Shown piece after piece: positions 1 through 8,621 of a stretch of DNA of 64,000 bases. The notes beneath the pieces were generated by a model. That model had not been told where the DNA came from, ran no database searches, and saw only the letters and a list, made by a program, of their open reading frames with translations. Location: positions 1 through 64,000 of the forward strand of contig CAWCFK010000010.1 in the NCBI GenBank assembly GCA_963794685.1, written 5' to 3'. Source of the stretch: CAVTWH01 sp963794685 (GTDB taxonomy: Bacteria; Actinomycetota; Actinomycetes; Mycobacteriales; Micromonosporaceae). Every line of letters starts with the position of its first letter. Positions within the stretch are counted from its first letter, which is position 1. The translations under genes were made by a program, and so were the position numbers.

Positions 1-615
1 GGCGAGGCAGCGTCTCGTGTGCCTGGGGCGGCCGTCGGTTGTCCAGCCAAAATCCATAGTCGCGGAGATCCGCTTCGAGCCCATTGTCCAGGTAATGGGC
101 GAAATCCCGTAGCCCGACCGCGTTGTCCCGCTCATCGGCCCGGTCGCTGGAAAAAGGCTTCCACCGCCGCTGCACGCCGTCAATCCAGGCAATCAGCCGA
201 CCGCGGTCGGCCCACCACTCTCGCACGAGTTCGAGCGTCCAGTGCTCGTCACCGTCGGCGGCGTAGGCACCGAACGGATCGTTCCATGCAGCCGTTAGCA
301 CGCGATGAACCTCGCCTGCGTTCTTTGGCTGCCGGTACACGATCTCGCTGCCAAACTCGTCCTCGTAGACCACGTGATGGGGCGCAATATCGCGGCCGGT
401 CCAGCACGAATCGGTCTGGGCACCGTAGACGGACCCGGCACGTTCCGCCAACCGCGGTCCCCCCATTGGCCACGGAGATACGCCGCCGGCGGCCCTAGCC
501 AACGTCCTCCTTCGAGATAGTTCGCCACCTGCAGGATGGCGGAAGCGGCGACCGTCGCCATTGGATCCCAGTACACGACCCACACGCTAACCGACCAGCC
601 CACGTTCCCGGGCAA
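1..615 (-). pseudogene. Hypothetical protein, frameshifted, runs off the left edge
   Basis: An N-terminal piece starting at 615 (alternative ATG 561, MATVAASAIL) is followed after about position 450 by a second frame with natural composition (HHVVYEDEFGSEIVYRQPKN, then WNDPFGAYAADGDEHWTLEL). That second frame stays open to position 1. The join of the two frames implies a one-base indel near 440-455. The protein is rich in W, D and E and soluble-looking, like many small immunity-type or cytosolic actinobacterial proteins, but I do not recognise the family. The stop codon lies outside the window. Confidence 0.45.
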
Positions 616-738
616 CCACTCATCGACAGACTCGGTCCGCTGATCAACGGGAGCACCGCGTCAGGTCAGCGTGTCGGGGAGCGGTTCGCGATTGGTGTCG
701 GCGCGTAGCGATGCGGTCAACGCGCGTTGCGGGCGGGC

Positions 739-744
739 TACGCT
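739..744 (+). promoter_or_regulatory. Probable -10 element of a leaderless transcript
   Basis: TACGCT lies 6 bases upstream of the ATG at 751. No Shine-Dalgarno sequence precedes that ATG, which fits the leaderless architecture common in actinobacteria. No good -35 hexamer is seen at standard spacing. It would have driven the acetyltransferase gene now split by the IS. Confidence 0.35.
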
Positions 745-750
745 GACCGG

Positions 751-840
751 ATGCGGTTGTCGGTTGGGCCCTTGCGGCCAGAACACCGCCGATCGGTTCT
801 GGCGGCTATGGGTCCGGCACAGCATTGGAGTGTCTGGGCT
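751..840 (+). pseudogene. 5' fragment of an acetyltransferase gene interrupted by an IS3-family element
   Basis: The 30 codons from ATG 751 (MRLSVGPLRPEHRRSVLAAM) stop abruptly at the left inverted repeat of the IS. The continuation lies on the other side of the IS at 2150, where a GNAT-like sequence begins without its own convincing start. The text PLRPEHR is typical of the first beta strand and loop of GNAT enzymes. Joining the flanks without the IS gives a continuous coding sequence except for a one-base phase discrepancy, within the indel noise of this sequence. The assignment as the missing N-terminus is inference. Confidence 0.5.
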
Positions 841-880
841 TGACCCGATTCGACGGACAGGGTCGATGTGTTGATCTTAG

Positions 881-1777
881 TCAGGCTGCCTGACGGGTTG
901 TTGGCGGGTGTGAACTGGTGGCTTCGAACGCGGTTGGGCTGAGGTAGCCGAGGCTGGAGTGCCGGCGGCGGGTGTTGTACCAGCCTTCGATGTACTCGAA
1001 TATGGCCTGCCGGGCGGCGGTGTGCGTGGGCCAGGGCTGCCGGTGCAGCAGCTCAGTCTTGATGGTGGAGAAGAACGACTCGGCGACCGCGTTGTCCCAG
1101 CACTGCCCGCGACGGCCCACCGATAGGCGGACACCGTGGGCCGCGGCGAGGCGGGCATGCTGGGCACTGGTGTATTGACAGCCGCGATCGGAATGAAAGA
1201 CGAGCCCGGATGCGGGCCGGCGCCGCACCAGGGCATCGGTCAGCGCGGCGTCGACCAGGTCTGTCTTGAGGTGTTCCGCGATGGCCCAGCCGACGATCCG
1301 GCGGGAGGCCAGATCGATGACGGTTGCCAGATACAACCAGCCCTGCCATGTGTTGATGTAGGTGATATCGCCGCACCAGCGGGTGTCGACCGCGGCGGCG
1401 TCGGTGGCGAAGTCACGGCCGACCAGGTCGGGACGCTTACCGGCGTTGGGATCCGGGATGGTGGTGGTCCGCCACCGGCGCGGGCTCTTACCGGCGAGCC
1501 CGGCGGCACGCATCAGCCGGGCGACGCGTTTACGGCCGTGCCGCATACCGTCCTCGGCGAGGTCGGCATGCACGCGCGGCGCTCCGTAGGTGCCGTTCGA
1601 CACCGCATACACGGCGGTGATGCGCTCGGTGAGCTGGGCATCGACGCGTTCCCGCACCGACCTCACGCCGGTCTTGTGCTGGTAGTAGGCGGACCTGGAG
1701 ACCTTGAGCAGCTCACACGCACGCTTGACGTTGTGTTTGCCGGCCTTCTCCGCCTCGATGAACGGGTACACGTTCAC
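881..1777 (-). CDS. IS3-family transposase OrfB (DDE integrase core)
   Basis: The 298-residue protein has an N-terminal HTH_21-type region (residues 1-110) and a C-terminal rve integrase core. The catalytic triad is visible: D137 in WCGDITYI, D197 in FHSDRGCQY and E233 in DNAVAESFF. The C-terminal YNTRRRHSSLGY motif is diagnostic of IS3-family OrfB. The GTG start at 1777 overlaps the orfA stop by 4 bases (GTGA), so translation is probably coupled, or OrfAB is made by frameshifting as in many IS3 elements. Length is normal for the family. It catalyses excision and integration of the element. Confidence 0.93.
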   Translation of the reverse strand: MNVYPFIEAEKAGKHNVKRACELLKVSRSAYYQHKTGVRSVRERVDAQLTERITAVYAVSNGTYGAPRVHADLAEDGMRHGRKRVARLMRAAGLAGKSPRRWRTTTIPDPNAGKRPDLVGRDFATDAAAVDTRWCGDITYINTWQGWLYLATVIDLASRRIVGWAIAEHLKTDLVDAALTDALVRRRPASGLVFHSDRGCQYTSAQHARLAAAHGVRLSVGRRGQCWDNAVAESFFSTIKTELLHRQPWPTHTAARQAIFEYIEGWYNTRRRHSSLGYLSPTAFEATSSHPPTTRQAA

Positions 1778-2097
1778 CGGGTCTCCTTCGCGAAGAAAGC
1801 CGTCGCTCGTTTGAGGATGTCGACGTCCTCGCGCAGCCTGCGGTTCTCCCGCCGCAACGCCGCGAGCTCGGCCCGTTCATCCGAGCTCAGCCCGTCGCTG
1901 CGGGTGCCGCTGTCGAGGTCGGCCTGCTTGACCCAGTCACGCACCGCGGTCTCGGTCAGGTCGAAATCCTGGCTGACCTGCCTGACCGTGCGATCCCCAC
2001 GCTGACACAACTCGACGATCTCAGCCTTGAATTCAGCCGTGAACGACCGCCGAGGCCGCGCCCGCTTCTTTCCCACGCTCTCCATGATGATGGACAT
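1774..2097 (-). CDS. IS3-family transposase OrfA (HTH_Tnp_1)
   Basis: This 107-residue protein has an HTH_Tnp_1 helix-turn-helix (SFTAEFKAEIVELCQRGDRT, then VRQVSQDFDLTETAVRDWVK) followed by a leucine-zipper-like segment (LAALRRENRRLREDVDILKR). Both are typical of the DNA-binding OrfA of IS3 elements. It binds the terminal repeats and can form a fusion with OrfB. The ATG at 2097 lies within 55 bases of the right inverted repeat, as expected for the family. A short hairpin (GGAGAC/GTCTCC, 2104-2120) lies between the repeat and the start. Confidence 0.92.
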   Translation of the reverse strand: MSIIMESVGKKRARPRRSFTAEFKAEIVELCQRGDRTVRQVSQDFDLTETAVRDWVKQADLDSGTRSDGLSSDERAELAALRRENRRLREDVDILKRATAFFAKETR

Positions 2098-2149
2098 CCT
2101 TCCGGAGACCCCACGTCTCCTGATCTTGGATGTCCGTCAAAACGGGGCA

Positions 2150-2940
2150 GGCCCAGTCGATCAGGGCCGGGCCATGTGGGAACGTCCCGGCAGCACAGGC
2201 GGGGACGGTTGGGCCGTGACGCTCGTTGTCAGCAACGGCGTAGCGCCGGTCGCCGTGGCCAGCGCGTTCCACCCACGGTTGCATGCCCATCACGAGTGGG
2301 CGCACGTGGAGGTGATCCCGGCATACCGCCGGCGGGGTGTGGCCACATACGCGCTTTCCGCCTTGCGTCGATCGCTTCCTGATCATGCCGGCCCCCTGCA
2401 CGGAAAGGTCCAGGCGCACAGCGCCGGTCACCATTTCGCTCTCAACGCTGGAATGACAGGAGTCCACCACACCCGCAAGGTTCGGGTATCCATACCCACC
2501 CTCGCAGCCACACCCGAGGTCAGCGTCACCACCGAAGCCGATGAAGCCGTTCTCCAAGCATGGCGCGCCTTCTACACCGCCGGTCACGACTGGGATCCCC
2601 CCGGAGACGTCCCGCTCAGGTTTGGCGGGAACTGCTCCCGCCATCGGCGATCTTCCTCCGCACCGGCCGGCACTCGTCCGCCGGCATTGGGCTGCTCATC
2701 GGCGATCACGACCCGACATTCGTCGGGGGCACAATCAGCCGCAGCGCCCCGGACGCTGTCGGCACTGCCCGGACGCTCCTGATCGCGGCGGGCGCCCTGA
2801 CCGCAGGACAACTCACCGTAGAACTCGACGACTGGATGCAGGAGACCGCCACCGCACTGGCCCCGTGGAAACACACCGTGACAGACGCGGCGTACGTGGT
2901 GGCCGATCCCCCACAACCCCCACGTCCACCCGGTCCATGA
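2150..2940 (+). pseudogene. GNAT-family N-acetyltransferase, 3' part, split by IS3 and frameshifted
   Basis: The sequence after the IS encodes a GNAT core: VTLVVSNGVAPVAVASAF strand pair, then HVEVIPAYRRRGVATYALSA, where the R-R-G-V-A motif is the acetyl-CoA pyrophosphate-binding loop. A second half (HDPTFVGGTISRSAPDAVGT) lies in another frame, so an indel is present near 2615-2630. The C-terminal domain resembles a second GNAT-like lobe. The N-terminus is the 751-840 fragment on the far side of the IS. The substrate is unknown. A shortened protein could start at ATG 2173, but it would lack the first strand. Confidence 0.6.
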
Positions 2941-3023
2941 CCACACGCCACGGCTCGTCAGCCGGCCACCCACCGGCTGCCAAGAACCGGGCAGTGAGTT
3001 CCCCCCGCTTTTTGGAGCGGTGG

Positions 3024-3953
3024 TTACCTGCCGCCGGTCGGCGCAGGGGTGACGATATTGGTGGCTGGGTGATCGATGTTCTGGGCGTGCCAGGCGGTCT
3101 CGTACTCGTCGGGGCTGAGGTAGCCCAGTTCCCGTTGGATGCGGCGGGTGTTGTACCAGCCGTCGATGTAGGCGAAGATCGCGTTCTCGGCCTCGTCGCG
3201 GGTCCGCCAGGTGGTGCGGTAGACGAGTTCGATCTTCAGCGTGGACCAGAAGTTCTCCATCAGCGCGTTGTCGTAGCTGTCGCCGACGGACCCCATCGAG
3301 GGCAGGATTCCGTTGTCCTGCAAGCGTTGCGCGAAGCGGAACGACGTGTAGTTCGACCCGCGGTCGGTGTGGTGGATCAGTTGGCCGTCGCGGACGTCAC
3401 GCGACCAGATGCCGTACTCGAGGGCGCCGAGGATCAGGTCGGTGTCGCAGCGGTCGGAGGTCTTCCAGCCCGACGATCCGGTTGGAGAACACGTCGCGGA
3501 CCGCGGCGAGCCAGAACACGCCCTCGCCGCAGGGGATGCGGGTGGCGTCGGCGACCCAGAGCCGGTTCGGCGCCGGCGCGGTGAAGTTGCGGTTGACCAG
3601 ATCCGGCGCCGGCGTGTGCCGTCGGGTCCTGCCGCGTGGAGCCGCCGCGCCAGCCACGGCGCAGGAACGCCCCCTGCCAGCCCTGGGCGGCCATCAGCCG
3701 CTCGACCCGCTTGCGGCCGACCCGGATCCCGTCACGGCGCAGCTGCCGGTGCACCCGGTCCGCGCCGTAGGTGCGCGCCGGACGCGGTCCAGATCTCGTG
3801 GATGTTGGACAGCAGACCCACGGTCGACCACGTCCCGGTCGCAGGGCTGCTCGGCCTGCTGCACCCAGGCGTAGTAGGTCGACACGGCGATGTCCAGGAC
3901 CCGTAGCAGGAGCGCGACCGCGAACGGTCACGGTGTTCGTCGATGAACCTCAT
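3024..3953 (-). pseudogene. IS3-family transposase OrfB, multiply frameshifted
   Basis: The integrase-core pieces are found in order but in different frames: MRFIDEHRDR start, YGADRVHRQLRRDGIRVGRK, NRLWVADATRIPCGEGVFWL (first catalytic D), an HTDRGSNYTS region, and DSYDNALMENFWSTLKIELV (catalytic E). The last piece, 3024-3323, ends with GWYNTRRIQRELGYLSPDEY. Breaks are near 3450, 3660, 3780 and 3900. The reconstructed length of about 305 residues is normal. Without correction it cannot make an active transposase. Confidence 0.8.
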
Positions 3954-4279
3954 GACCGTCGCCGGGTCGGGTCGAGCTCCGACGCGAAATACGCGCTCGC
4001 AGCCTTCAGGATCTCGTTGACCCGCCGCAGCTCAGCGATTCTCCTGCCGCAGCCGCCGGTTCTCCTCGACCATGTCGGTGGTCGGCCGGTCGGTGCGCTC
4101 ACCCGCGTCGGCCTCGGCCTGGCGGATCCAGTTCCGAACGCCTCGTGATGCACGCCAAGCTGCTCCGCCAGCCGCCGGATCACCGGCTTCGGGTCCGACT
4201 CGCGATACAGCCGCACAGCGCGCTGCCGCAGCTCGTCGGGGTACTTCTTCGGTGCTGCCACGGATGACTTCCTCCCCAT
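3950..4279 (-). pseudogene. IS3-family transposase OrfA, frameshifted
   Basis: The N-terminus (APKKYPDELRQRAVRLYRES, then VIRRLAEQLGVHHEA) is the HTH_Tnp_1 helix-turn-helix. A base is missing near 4133, where the expected LRNWIRQAEAD follows in another frame. An extra base near 4035 separates the ENRRLRQENR zipper from ELRRVNEILKAASAYFASEL. The start is one of the two ATG codons in the MAMGRKSS context. The intended product would pair with the OrfB remnant directly downstream. Confidence 0.75.
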
Positions 4280-4418
4280 GGCCATCAGACCATGATCAAG
4301 AAGCTCCATGAAAGCGGGGGTGGCTCACAGATAGATCACCAAGTCGGATGCCTGCAGCGCAGACAGGCCTGAGCCGGCGGGCTGTACGGTCGCAGGTCAT
4401 GGGCGGGTCCCTTTCGGT

Positions 4419-5155
4419 GTGCGGCTGTGGCGTCTGCTGTCGCAGCGTCGGCCGACGTTCGACACGTCGATCGAACAGATGCGGGACGTTGTTGCCCGGG
4501 AGGCTGGTATGTCCAGCGGGGAACTCGCTGCGGTCGTCGATGATGGCGTGGCCCAAGCCCGGACCTTGTCCGGAAGTTGGCGCCGGCGCTGGGTATTCAC
4601 ACTGCCGACCTGTTCGTCATCGCCGACCTGCCGGTGCCGGACGAGCTGGCCTCGGCCTGGCCGACGTCGCCGCTCAACGTGGGCTCGATCGTCCGCAACG
4701 CAATCTGGATGGACGCGGACCAACGCGGCCAACTGCAGGCGCTGATCAGGTCGCTGCCCGTCCAGCCACGGACCGGGTCGGCACCGGCCGACGGCTATCC
4801 GGACACGCCAGGAACGCTGCTGCTGCGCCTGCTACGCAACCGCAACATCCGCCCGTACAACGCGCGAATCCTCAAGGCCATCGGCGACGGTCCGTACGTC
4901 TCCGACGCCACGGTCACTGGGCTGGGTTCAGGCAGGGTCGTCATCACCGCGCAGTACGTGACGGCGTTCGCGCACCTGCTCGGCTATTCACCCAGCGACA
5001 TGGTCGCGCTGACCGGGATCGGGCCGGTCGTCGAGGACGCCCGGGTCCACCCGGCCAGCACGGAGATCGCCGCGCTGGCCTGGCAAGCCCGACGGCTCAG
5101 CAGCGAGCAGCTGAGCGAGGTGACTGCGGCAGCCCGCGCCATGCGACAAGCCTGA
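4419..5155 (+). CDS. XRE-type helix-turn-helix regulator-like protein (one frameshift)
   Basis: The first part (LWRLLSQRRPTFDTSIEQMR) and the second part (KLAPALGIHTADLFVIADLP) are in different frames and join near 4565. The span length is not a multiple of three, consistent with a single lost base or two extra. The ALGIHTADLFVIADLPVPDE motif is characteristic of a family of actinobacterial proteins annotated as XRE or helix-turn-helix regulators; a second HTH-like region is VVITAQYVTAFAHLLGYSPS. The role is inferred only from family resemblance. GTG 4419 is the best start. Only 91 bp separate it from the IS. Confidence 0.6.
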
Positions 5156-5280
5156 GTCTTGACTGTGAACAACGCGCTGTTGGGCGCCACTTTGTCGTCG
5201 ACCGGGACCGGGTGGCGTGACATACCGTGGTAGTCATAGTGCGATCTTCAGAACGAGATAGCCGACCAATAGGGGGTGAC

Positions 5281-5799
5281 ATGGGTTTCTGGGGCGTCGA
5301 ACTGCTCGCCCGCGGCACGGTGGACGTCGCCGCAACCGATGTCTTCGACTCGTGGCACGCGGAGGTACTTGACCAGCGGGAGGGCCTCGACGGCTGGCAC
5401 TACCTCCAGCTGGACGGCACGGAAGTGCTCGAAGCCGAGCACGCGTTGGCTCTCGCGGTGGAAATCGACGGGCCGGTACTGCTCGCCTACGTCCTGGACA
5501 GCGACTGCTCGATTGTCACCTGCGCTACGCCCGATGAAACGACTTTTCAGTTCTACGTGCACCCTGACACGGCGGTGAACGGGTACGACCTGCCCGCGCA
5601 ACCCGACGACCAGACAGCCGCGCCGGACCGGCTTGTGCGGTGGACGGGCACTGGAGCGGATCCAGCCGCCGTCCGCGCCGCGCTCGCGAGCGAGGAGACG
5701 TTTGCGGAGGACTCGCTCTTCGACATCGCGGTCGCGCTCGGCATCCTCCGGCCGGCGGCGCAGGTGCAGGACGGCTACCGGGAATTCAGTTCAGAATGA
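5281..5799 (+). CDS. Hypothetical protein (172 aa)
   Basis: An intact acidic soluble ORF begins MGFWGVELLARGTVDVAATD and ends QVQDGYREFSSE. It has no signal peptide, no membrane segment and no catalytic motif that I recognise. Codon use matches neighbouring genes. The upstream ATAGGGGGTGAC sequence supplies a GGGGGTG ribosome-binding site immediately before ATG 5281, which fixes the start. The composition (many D, E and L, few K) resembles small cytosolic immunity-type or regulatory proteins of actinomycetes. Confidence 0.7.
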   Translation: MGFWGVELLARGTVDVAATDVFDSWHAEVLDQREGLDGWHYLQLDGTEVLEAEHALALAVEIDGPVLLAYVLDSDCSIVTCATPDETTFQFYVHPDTAVNGYDLPAQPDDQTAAPDRLVRWTGTGADPAAVRAALASEETFAEDSLFDIAVALGILRPAAQVQDGYREFSSE

Positions 5800-5887
5800 G
5801 TTGGCAAGGCAGTCCCCGTGAGGCCGGTGGCGAACGGTAGGCGGCTATGAGCGCGAATCCGATCTTGCACCTCACGCTTGCTGTAGA

Positions 5888-6058
5888 GCGAGGCCAACAT
5901 CCGAGAACGGCTCGACGAAGCGCGCGGCGCCCACTGGCTCGGTGAAGTCGATGCTTTGTAGGAGAGCCTGCGCCACATCGCTGGCAAGACGCAGCAAGCC
6001 GAACGGTTGCGCGGGCATACCGGCGACACGGGGACAGGTCTCACCGCTCTCTGCTGAG
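5888..6058 (+). pseudogene. Remnant of a recombinase/integrase-like C-terminus with an internal stop
   Basis: Reading from AGCGAGGCC gives EANIRERLDEARGAHWLGEV, a stop (TAG after DAL), then ESLRHIAGKTQQAERLRGHT. This resembles the coiled C-terminal tail (RERIAEA..GWLGEVEGL..) of certain actinobacterial integrase or transposase-associated proteins. No start or catalytic domain remains. It is a short fossil between two unrelated genes. The family assignment rests on my memory of the motif and is weak. Confidence 0.35.
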
Positions 6059-6062
6059 CCCG

Positions 6063-7685
6063 TCAGGCCGCCGCGGTGAGACCGGCGTGGAATCGCAGCA
6101 GCGCAATCTTGCCCTCACCAAGGATGGGGCGGCCCTGCTCAAGCAGGCTGTCGAGTTCGACGGCCCGATCAGGGCTCGGCGCGCGAAACGTGCGGGCGGC
6201 TTCCCGATCGAGCCATGCCGCGATATCGGCCCGTGAGCTGACCCGCAACCGCGCGTCGGGGTCGTCGATCAGCCGCAGGTTCGTGACCAACCGCTGCCAC
6301 GCATCTCCACCGGTCAAGAGCCGGTAGCCGCCGAACCGGACATGCGGCGGGTTAGCTGGGCTGAGCAGGCCTGTGAGTACCGCAGGATCAACCACGCCAA
6401 TGTCGCGCCGCAGCGTGGCTACCGCCTGCCGGGTGACCGCGGGGGACTCGTCGCGCAGCAGCGCTACCAGTTCGGCAGGTCTGGGCGTCCCGAGGCGACG
6501 CAATGCCCGGATCGCTTCGACTCGGCCGCGGGTCTGGGGGTGCGCCAGCCACCGCGCCACCAGTTCGACGTCATCCGAGCCGCCGGTCTCGCCGAGTCCA
6601 GCAATCACCGCCGGCTCCGCAGGCGACAGCAAGGCCAGCCGCCGGTAGTACTCAGCGGGATCCGAACCGGCACGGCGCCACGCTTCCTGGGCGATCTCCC
6701 GCACCAGTGGGTGCCGATCGGACAACGCGGCCTCGGCCACCGCCAAGTCCCCACTTCTGACCCATTCGCGCAAGGCCTCTACCCGCACCAGGGCGGTGCG
6801 GCTGGCCAGCATCGTGCGCAACTGCGTCGGATCCACCGCCGCTTGCACGGCAGCCCGCGCAGACATTGCCCGAATCGGCAGGTCGTGATCCTGAACCGCA
6901 GCCCTGACCAGCTGATCCAGATCCAACCGGCCCGAGACGATCGCGGCCCGGTACGCCGCCCGGCGTACCCGCCTGTCCCGCGCCGACAGCAGGGGCTCCA
7001 GCTCCTGCGCCGGCAGATCCTGCAACAAGTCATCGACCCGGCCGGCCAGCCAGCCACCCTCCCGCCGGGTGCGCAACGCGAACGCCAGCTCGGCCAGCGT
7101 GGTCAACGCCTCGTCCGGCAGTGCCGGCCACGACCACCCGGCCAAGACGGTGCGCGCCGACTGCCGCACCTGGTCCGCCCAGTCACATGCGCGAAGCGCC
7201 AGTACCGCCACCGCGGCCGGATGCTGCTGGTCGGCCAGGCGGACGACCGCCGCCTCACGGATTCGTCCGTTGTGATGACACGCAGCCACAACCAGCGGCA
7301 AGGCGTTCACCTCACCGTCGGCCAAATCCGCAGCGATGGTCTGCGACCAGCGCGGCGCCGACCACCAGCGGTGCCGCAACGCTTCATCGACCGCCAACCA
7401 CCACCGCGCGTCGGCTCCGCCGAGCGTGTTCAGGACGGCTTCCTGCCCGGCCGCTTCGCCGTCACGGGCCACGACCAGCAACGCGGACGCGTACTCAGCC
7501 GGGCCAACGTCAGGATCAGCGCTGGCCACAACTGCCACCTGCTCCGCCGCCGCAAGCTCCGACAGATAGTCCCGCTCGCCAACCCCGGCCGGCTCGCTGG
7601 CGGCACGGCGCAGCCACTGCACCAGCCGATCCTTCACAGGCTTCGCACCCACCGCTACGCCTCCTCCCGCCAACCCGAGGGTCAT
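6063..7685 (-). CDS. HEAT-repeat protein (540 aa)
   Basis: An intact protein made almost entirely of paired amphipathic helices with HEAT/armadillo character: ARDRRVRRAAYRAAIVSGRL, HDLPIRAMSARAAVQAAV, HPLVREIAQEAWRRAGSD, DESPAVTRQAVATLRRDIG. The repeated pattern of a charged turn followed by an A-rich helix with R at its start continues from about residue 120 to 470. Such solenoids are protein-interaction scaffolds. No enzymatic domain, signal peptide or membrane segment is seen. The ATG at 7685 follows a plausible context; there is no obvious operon partner. Confidence 0.75.
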   Translation of the reverse strand: MTLGLAGGGVAVGAKPVKDRLVQWLRRAASEPAGVGERDYLSELAAAEQVAVVASADPDVGPAEYASALLVVARDGEAAGQEAVLNTLGGADARWWLAVDEALRHRWWSAPRWSQTIAADLADGEVNALPLVVAACHHNGRIREAAVVRLADQQHPAAVAVLALRACDWADQVRQSARTVLAGWSWPALPDEALTTLAELAFALRTRREGGWLAGRVDDLLQDLPAQELEPLLSARDRRVRRAAYRAAIVSGRLDLDQLVRAAVQDHDLPIRAMSARAAVQAAVDPTQLRTMLASRTALVRVEALREWVRSGDLAVAEAALSDRHPLVREIAQEAWRRAGSDPAEYYRRLALLSPAEPAVIAGLGETGGSDDVELVARWLAHPQTRGRVEAIRALRRLGTPRPAELVALLRDESPAVTRQAVATLRRDIGVVDPAVLTGLLSPANPPHVRFGGYRLLTGGDAWQRLVTNLRLIDDPDARLRVSSRADIAAWLDREAARTFRAPSPDRAVELDSLLEQGRPILGEGKIALLRFHAGLTAAA

Positions 7686-7992
7686 GATCGTGTCAGCGCC
7701 ATTCTGAGCTGCTCCGCTTGGTCAAGCGAGCCCATTACCGAACGCACCCCGGCATCACACGGAAACCATTCAGAAGCAGATGATCTTCGTGATGCGGAGA
7801 AGGAACAGAGATAGGCAGCCATGTTTCACGGTGCGTCACGACCACCGAAAAACGCCAGCCCGCTGGCCGCGCAGATCCGTACGCGCGTGATCTTGGTAGC
7901 CGACCATCGGCTCGCCTCGCTCGTGATGGACCCCGCAATCCTGGGTCACAGTCCTGATTCTCGGGCGAAGGGTCACCCGACCACGAATCGCG
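7686..7992. other. Intergenic, no gene recognised
   Basis: The region separates two leftward genes. Short open frames occur on both strands but none has a ribosome-binding site, natural composition or family motif. Slightly lower GC than its surroundings suggests promoter DNA for the HEAT-repeat gene. Confidence 0.5.
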
Positions 7993-8520
7993 TCAGGTGC
8001 GGCGAGTGCCGGATTCGGATAGGGGCCAGCCGTCGCTGGGCCGCAGCAAGCGCCTTTCCACGAGCAAGGTACGCAGCTGCTCGTCCTGCTCGGGAGTCAG
8101 GCCGGCCCGAGGGATATCCACGTAGGTACGGTCGAGATAGCTGAAAATGTAGGCGGAGGGCAGCTCGGTCGCCCTGGTGAGAGTGGCCCACGACCGAGTT
8201 GTGGAACATGAGGCTGAGCTGGCCGCCACCGTTTCGTCACTAAGGATGTGCAAGGTTGGCTCCAGAAGGTGTGGCGGCAGCTGTAGTGCCCTACGCCGCG
8301 CCGTGTCCAACAACTGCGTGATCCCTGCGGCCAGCACCAGGCTGACCAGCCCAGCCAGCACGGCGATGCCGTTGCCGGAGATAAAGCACAGCACGCTTAC
8401 CAGCGCCGCTGCGGCAGGGTAGACGGCAGTCAACCAGCGGCCGCGCGACATGGTGCGGACCATCCGGCGGACGTAGAGAACATCGCGGGTGTACGTGAAG
8501 CGGATGAGCACAGGTAACAT
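7993..8520 (-). CDS. Small membrane protein, YcxB-like
   Basis: The start at ATG 8520 gives MLPVLIRFTYTRDVLYVRRM, then two closely spaced hydrophobic segments (WLTAVYPAAAALVSVLCFIS and IAVLAGLVSLVLAAGITQLL), and a cytosolic C-terminal domain ending in SYLDRTYVDIPRAGLTPEQD. Two N-terminal TM helices followed by a domain with an aromatic strand, then IPR-x-x-L, is the layout of YcxB-like proteins. Function is unknown for that family. The divergent gene begins about 100 bp to the right. Confidence 0.55.
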   Translation of the reverse strand: MLPVLIRFTYTRDVLYVRRMVRTMSRGRWLTAVYPAAAALVSVLCFISGNGIAVLAGLVSLVLAAGITQLLDTARRRALQLPPHLLEPTLHILSDETVAASSASCSTTRSWATLTRATELPSAYIFSYLDRTYVDIPRAGLTPEQDEQLRTLLVERRLLRPSDGWPLSESGTRRT

Positions 8521-8621
8521 TCTCACGACCGGAGGTAAGCGTCCATGTGCGTGCACCCGATCACCACCCTGCGCTGGGGTCGCGGCGACGGAAGCACACC
8601 GTTAATCTGGCGATCGCGCTG

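Larger units (their letters stand above)
841..2149 (-). mobile_element. IS3-family insertion sequence, apparently intact
   Basis: The ends are imperfect inverted repeats. The left end reads inward TGACCCGATTCGACGGACA (841-859) and the right end reads inward TGCCCCGTTTTGACGGACA (2149-2131), with 15 of 19 matching. Between them lie orfA and orfB in the usual IS3 order, transcribed leftward. GGC at 837-839 and 2150-2152 is a possible 3-bp target duplication if the left end includes position 840. No internal frameshift or stop disrupts either transposase gene, so the copy could be active. Confidence 0.85.
2995..4327 (-). mobile_element. IS3-family insertion sequence with CAG target-site duplication
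   Basis: The left end reads inward TGAGTTCCCCCCGCTTTTTG and the right end reads inward TGAGCCACCCCCGCTTTCAT, a good imperfect inverted repeat. The element is flanked on both sides by CAG (2992-2994 and 4328-4330), a perfect 3-bp target duplication. The clean ends point to recent insertion, yet the transposase frames inside are broken several times. Total length is 1333 bp, normal for IS3 elements. It sits between the acetyltransferase remnant and the XRE-type regulator gene. Confidence 0.85.

Noticed and set aside
2104..2120. GGAGAC/GTCTCC hairpin as a terminator
   Set aside because: It lies inside the IS3 element next to its right inverted repeat and upstream of orfA; more likely part of the IS end structure.
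6342..7814. Rightward 490-residue ORF opposite the HEAT-repeat gene
   Set aside because: Arginine- and glutamine-rich composition, no domain, and exactly antisense to an intact repeat protein.
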